A stretch of 46,006 nucleotides of DNA, taken from NCBI RefSeq assembly GCF_000158955.1, contig NZ_GG657757.1:256674-302679 (forward strand), written 5' to 3'. This document shows, in pieces, positions 44,842-46,006 of this stretch. A model generated the notes under the pieces. That model was not told the DNA's origin. It was given only the letters and a program-made list of their open reading frames with translations, and made no database searches. This DNA is from Streptomyces viridochromogenes DSM 40736. Lineage in GTDB: Bacteria > Actinomycetota > Actinomycetes > Streptomycetales > Streptomycetaceae. Each line of letters starts with the position of its first letter. The stretch's first letter is position 1. The position numbers were made by a program, and so were the translations under genes.

Positions 44842-45075
44842 TCACAGGATCAGGACGAGGGCGTAGGCCAGGAAGAACGCCGCGACCAGCACCACGAGGA
44901 CGATGATCGCGGCCAGCGGTGCCCTGGACCAGCCCTCGGGCGGGTTGTGCGTCTCCCGGGGCCCCGCCTCGGGCAGGCTGCTCTCCGCCGGCGGGGTCTC
45001 GCCCGGCGGTACGCCGCCGCCCGGTTCCAGGCCCGTGGTGCGCTCGGGTTCGGGATCAGGACTGATGTGACTCAT
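44842..45075 (-). CDS. DUF6480 small membrane protein
   Basis: This 77-residue protein has the DUF6480 layout: an acidic, Pro/Gly-rich N-terminus (ISPDPEPERTTGLEPGGGVP) and a single C-terminal hydrophobic helix, APLAAIIVLVVLVAAFFLAY and then ALVLIL. It should be a tail-anchored or single-span membrane protein. DUF6480 genes are small and common in Streptomyces; their function is unknown. The ATG has GGACGG upstream. A GNNT-N14-GGGTAC element lies about 110 bp upstream, so it may be part of the SigB-like stress regulon. Confidence 0.8.
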   Translation of the reverse strand: MSHISPDPEPERTTGLEPGGGVPPGETPPAESSLPEAGPRETHNPPEGWSRAPLAAIIVLVVLVAAFFLAYALVLIL

Positions 45076-45180
45076 GCCGTCCGGGTCCCCCCTCACGCCG
45101 AGATCATCAGATGAACCACTTCCGTATTTCCCGACCCCTGAGGCGCCCTCCTCGACTACATTCGAGCCCCGCCGATGACG

Positions 45181-45204
45181 GTACCCGTCGGCAACGTCAC
45201 ACCC
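45181..45204 (-). promoter_or_regulatory. SigB-like promoter candidate for the DUF6480 gene
   Basis: On the minus strand GGGT (45204-45201), 14 bp and GGGTAC (45186-45181) fit GNNT-N14-16-GGGTAY, about 106 bp before the ATG. The GNNT part is weakly constraining, so a chance match is possible. Confidence 0.35.
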
Positions 45205-45225
45205 CGTACACGTCAGGAGCAGTGC

Positions 45226-46006
45226 ATGCGCGACCTCGCCGTCGCCCCACCGGCCGTTTCGCCCCTGACCGGCGGGCTCGCCGACAGCGTCTTCGAGACG
45301 GCGGAGCGCGAGCCCACCCGGCCGCTGCTCGCCCGCCGCGCCGACCCCGCCTCCGCCCGCTGGCAGGAGGTGACGGCGATCGAGCTGCGCGACGAGGTGG
45401 TGGACGCGGCCAAGGGGCTGATCGCTTCCGGGATCGCGCCGGGCCATCGCGTGGCGATCATGGCGCGCACCCGGTACGAGTGGACGGTCCTGTGCTACGC
45501 GCTGTGGGCCGTGGGGGCCGAGGTCGTCCCGGTCTACCCGACGGCGTCGCGGGACCAGGTCGAGTGGATCCTGCGGGACGCCGGCTGTGTCGCCGTGGTG
45601 GTCGAGGACGAGCAGGGCGTCATGACCGTCGGCTCGGTGTGCGCGTCGCTGCCGTTGCTGCGCCACGTCTGGCAGTTGGACGCGGGTGCGCTGGAGGAAC
45701 TCGCGGTGCGCGGGGAGTCCGTCCCGCTGGCCACGGTCGACTCGATGCGCCGCATCGTGCTGCCCGACTCCACGGCCGTCGTCGCCTACACCTCCGGCAC
45801 CTCCGGCCACGCCATGGGCTGCGCCCTCAGCCACCGCAACCTGGCCGCCCCCTGCGACACGCTGATCTCGGGCTGGGGACACACCGCGGCACCCGCCGGT
45901 GAGCAGGGCTCCGTGCTCGCCTTCCTGCCCTTCTCGCACGTGTTCGGGCTGATGATCCAGGGCCTGTGCCTGCGCGGCGCCCTGCTGGTGGGGCACCAGG
46001 CCGACC
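45226..46006 (+). CDS. AMP-dependent acyl-CoA synthetase (long-chain), 3' truncated by window
   Basis: The first 260 residues of an ANL-superfamily ligase, cut off by the window end. Typical blocks are ALWAVGAEVVPVYPTASRDQ, the P-loop-like AYTSGTSGHAMGCALSHRNL and AFLPFSHVFGLMIQGLCLRG. The family activates fatty acids with ATP and CoA. The phosphate-binding loop normally reads TSGTTGxPKG; here the lysine is M197 and the proline is A196. The ATG has AGGAG 6 nt upstream. Without the C-terminus, the A8 and A10 motifs cannot be checked. It diverges from the DUF6480 gene. Confidence 0.88.
   Translation, partial: MRDLAVAPPAVSPLTGGLADSVFETAEREPTRPLLARRADPASARWQEVTAIELRDEVVDAAKGLIASGIAPGHRVAIMARTRYEWTVLCYALWAVGAEVVPVYPTASRDQVEWILRDAGCVAVVVEDEQGVMTVGSVCASLPLLRHVWQLDAGALEELAVRGESVPLATVDSMRRIVLPDSTAVVAYTSGTSGHAMGCALSHRNLAAPCDTLISGWGHTAAPAGEQGSVLAFLPFSHVFGLMIQGLCLRGALLVGHQAD

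Overview
The window is very GC-rich, with short intergenic gaps, many GTG starts, ATGA/GTGA gene overlaps and rare TTA codons. Together with its gene families (conservon, CYP154/CYP157, DUF5133, DUF6480, the GlgE pathway), this points to a Streptomyces chromosome. The mix of accessory metabolism, duplicated housekeeping genes (a lone hemC, extra DNA ligases) and several gene remnants suggests a chromosome arm rather than the core. No tRNA, rRNA, CRISPR array, insertion sequence or complete prophage was seen.

Layout: (1) 1-5137, a conservon (cvnA-B-C-D-E, cvnA cut by the window edge) ending in a CYP157/CYP154 P450 pair, all tightly coupled. (2) 5366-13275, single genes: a PucR-type regulator, a Sua5/YrdC protein, a dienelactone hydrolase, an MHYT membrane sensor, a metallophosphoesterase, an LLM flavin oxidoreductase and a TauD-like dioxygenase. 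(3) 13360-20696, a fructan/sucrose locus: an exported GH32 enzyme diverging from an ABC sugar importer (binding protein plus two permeases), an intracellular GH32 enzyme and a LacI regulator, with two LacI-type operator candidates in the divergent promoter region. (4) 20806-26844, an aldo/keto reductase and three separate NHEJ-type genes (LigD-type phosphoesterase and two ATP-dependent ligases). They flank a decayed segment with fragments of a HATPase regulator, an AraC regulator and a P450, plus intact peroxiredoxin, DoxX and MarR genes. (5) 26984-31428, an NPP1/NLP-like secreted protein, a lone hemC, an unknown protein, a composite pseudogene made of a collapsed MarR-ABC transporter operon, and a SigB/F-type sigma factor. 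(6) 31462-43616, an ANTAR protein, a VOC protein behind a SigB-like promoter, glgX with a HATPase-like gene, a DUF5133 gene and the operon glgE-treS-pep2-glgB. (7) 43731-46006, a GCS2-type carboxylate-amine ligase, a DUF6480 membrane protein and the start of an acyl-CoA synthetase.

How the genes work together: TreS converts trehalose to maltose, Pep2 phosphorylates it, GlgE polymerises the maltose-1-phosphate, and GlgB and GlgX branch and debranch the glucan. In the fructan locus the exported enzyme cuts fructan outside the cell, the importer brings fructosides in and the cytosolic GH32 enzyme finishes hydrolysis. The conservon is a membrane-associated sensor/G-protein-like module whose last two genes are P450s. 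The observations I rank highest are the decayed loci with surviving operators, the split LigD modules, the SigB-like promoter beside the sigma gene, three genes with matching leaderless-start signals, and the HATPase-like partner of glgX that seems to lack the N-box asparagine.
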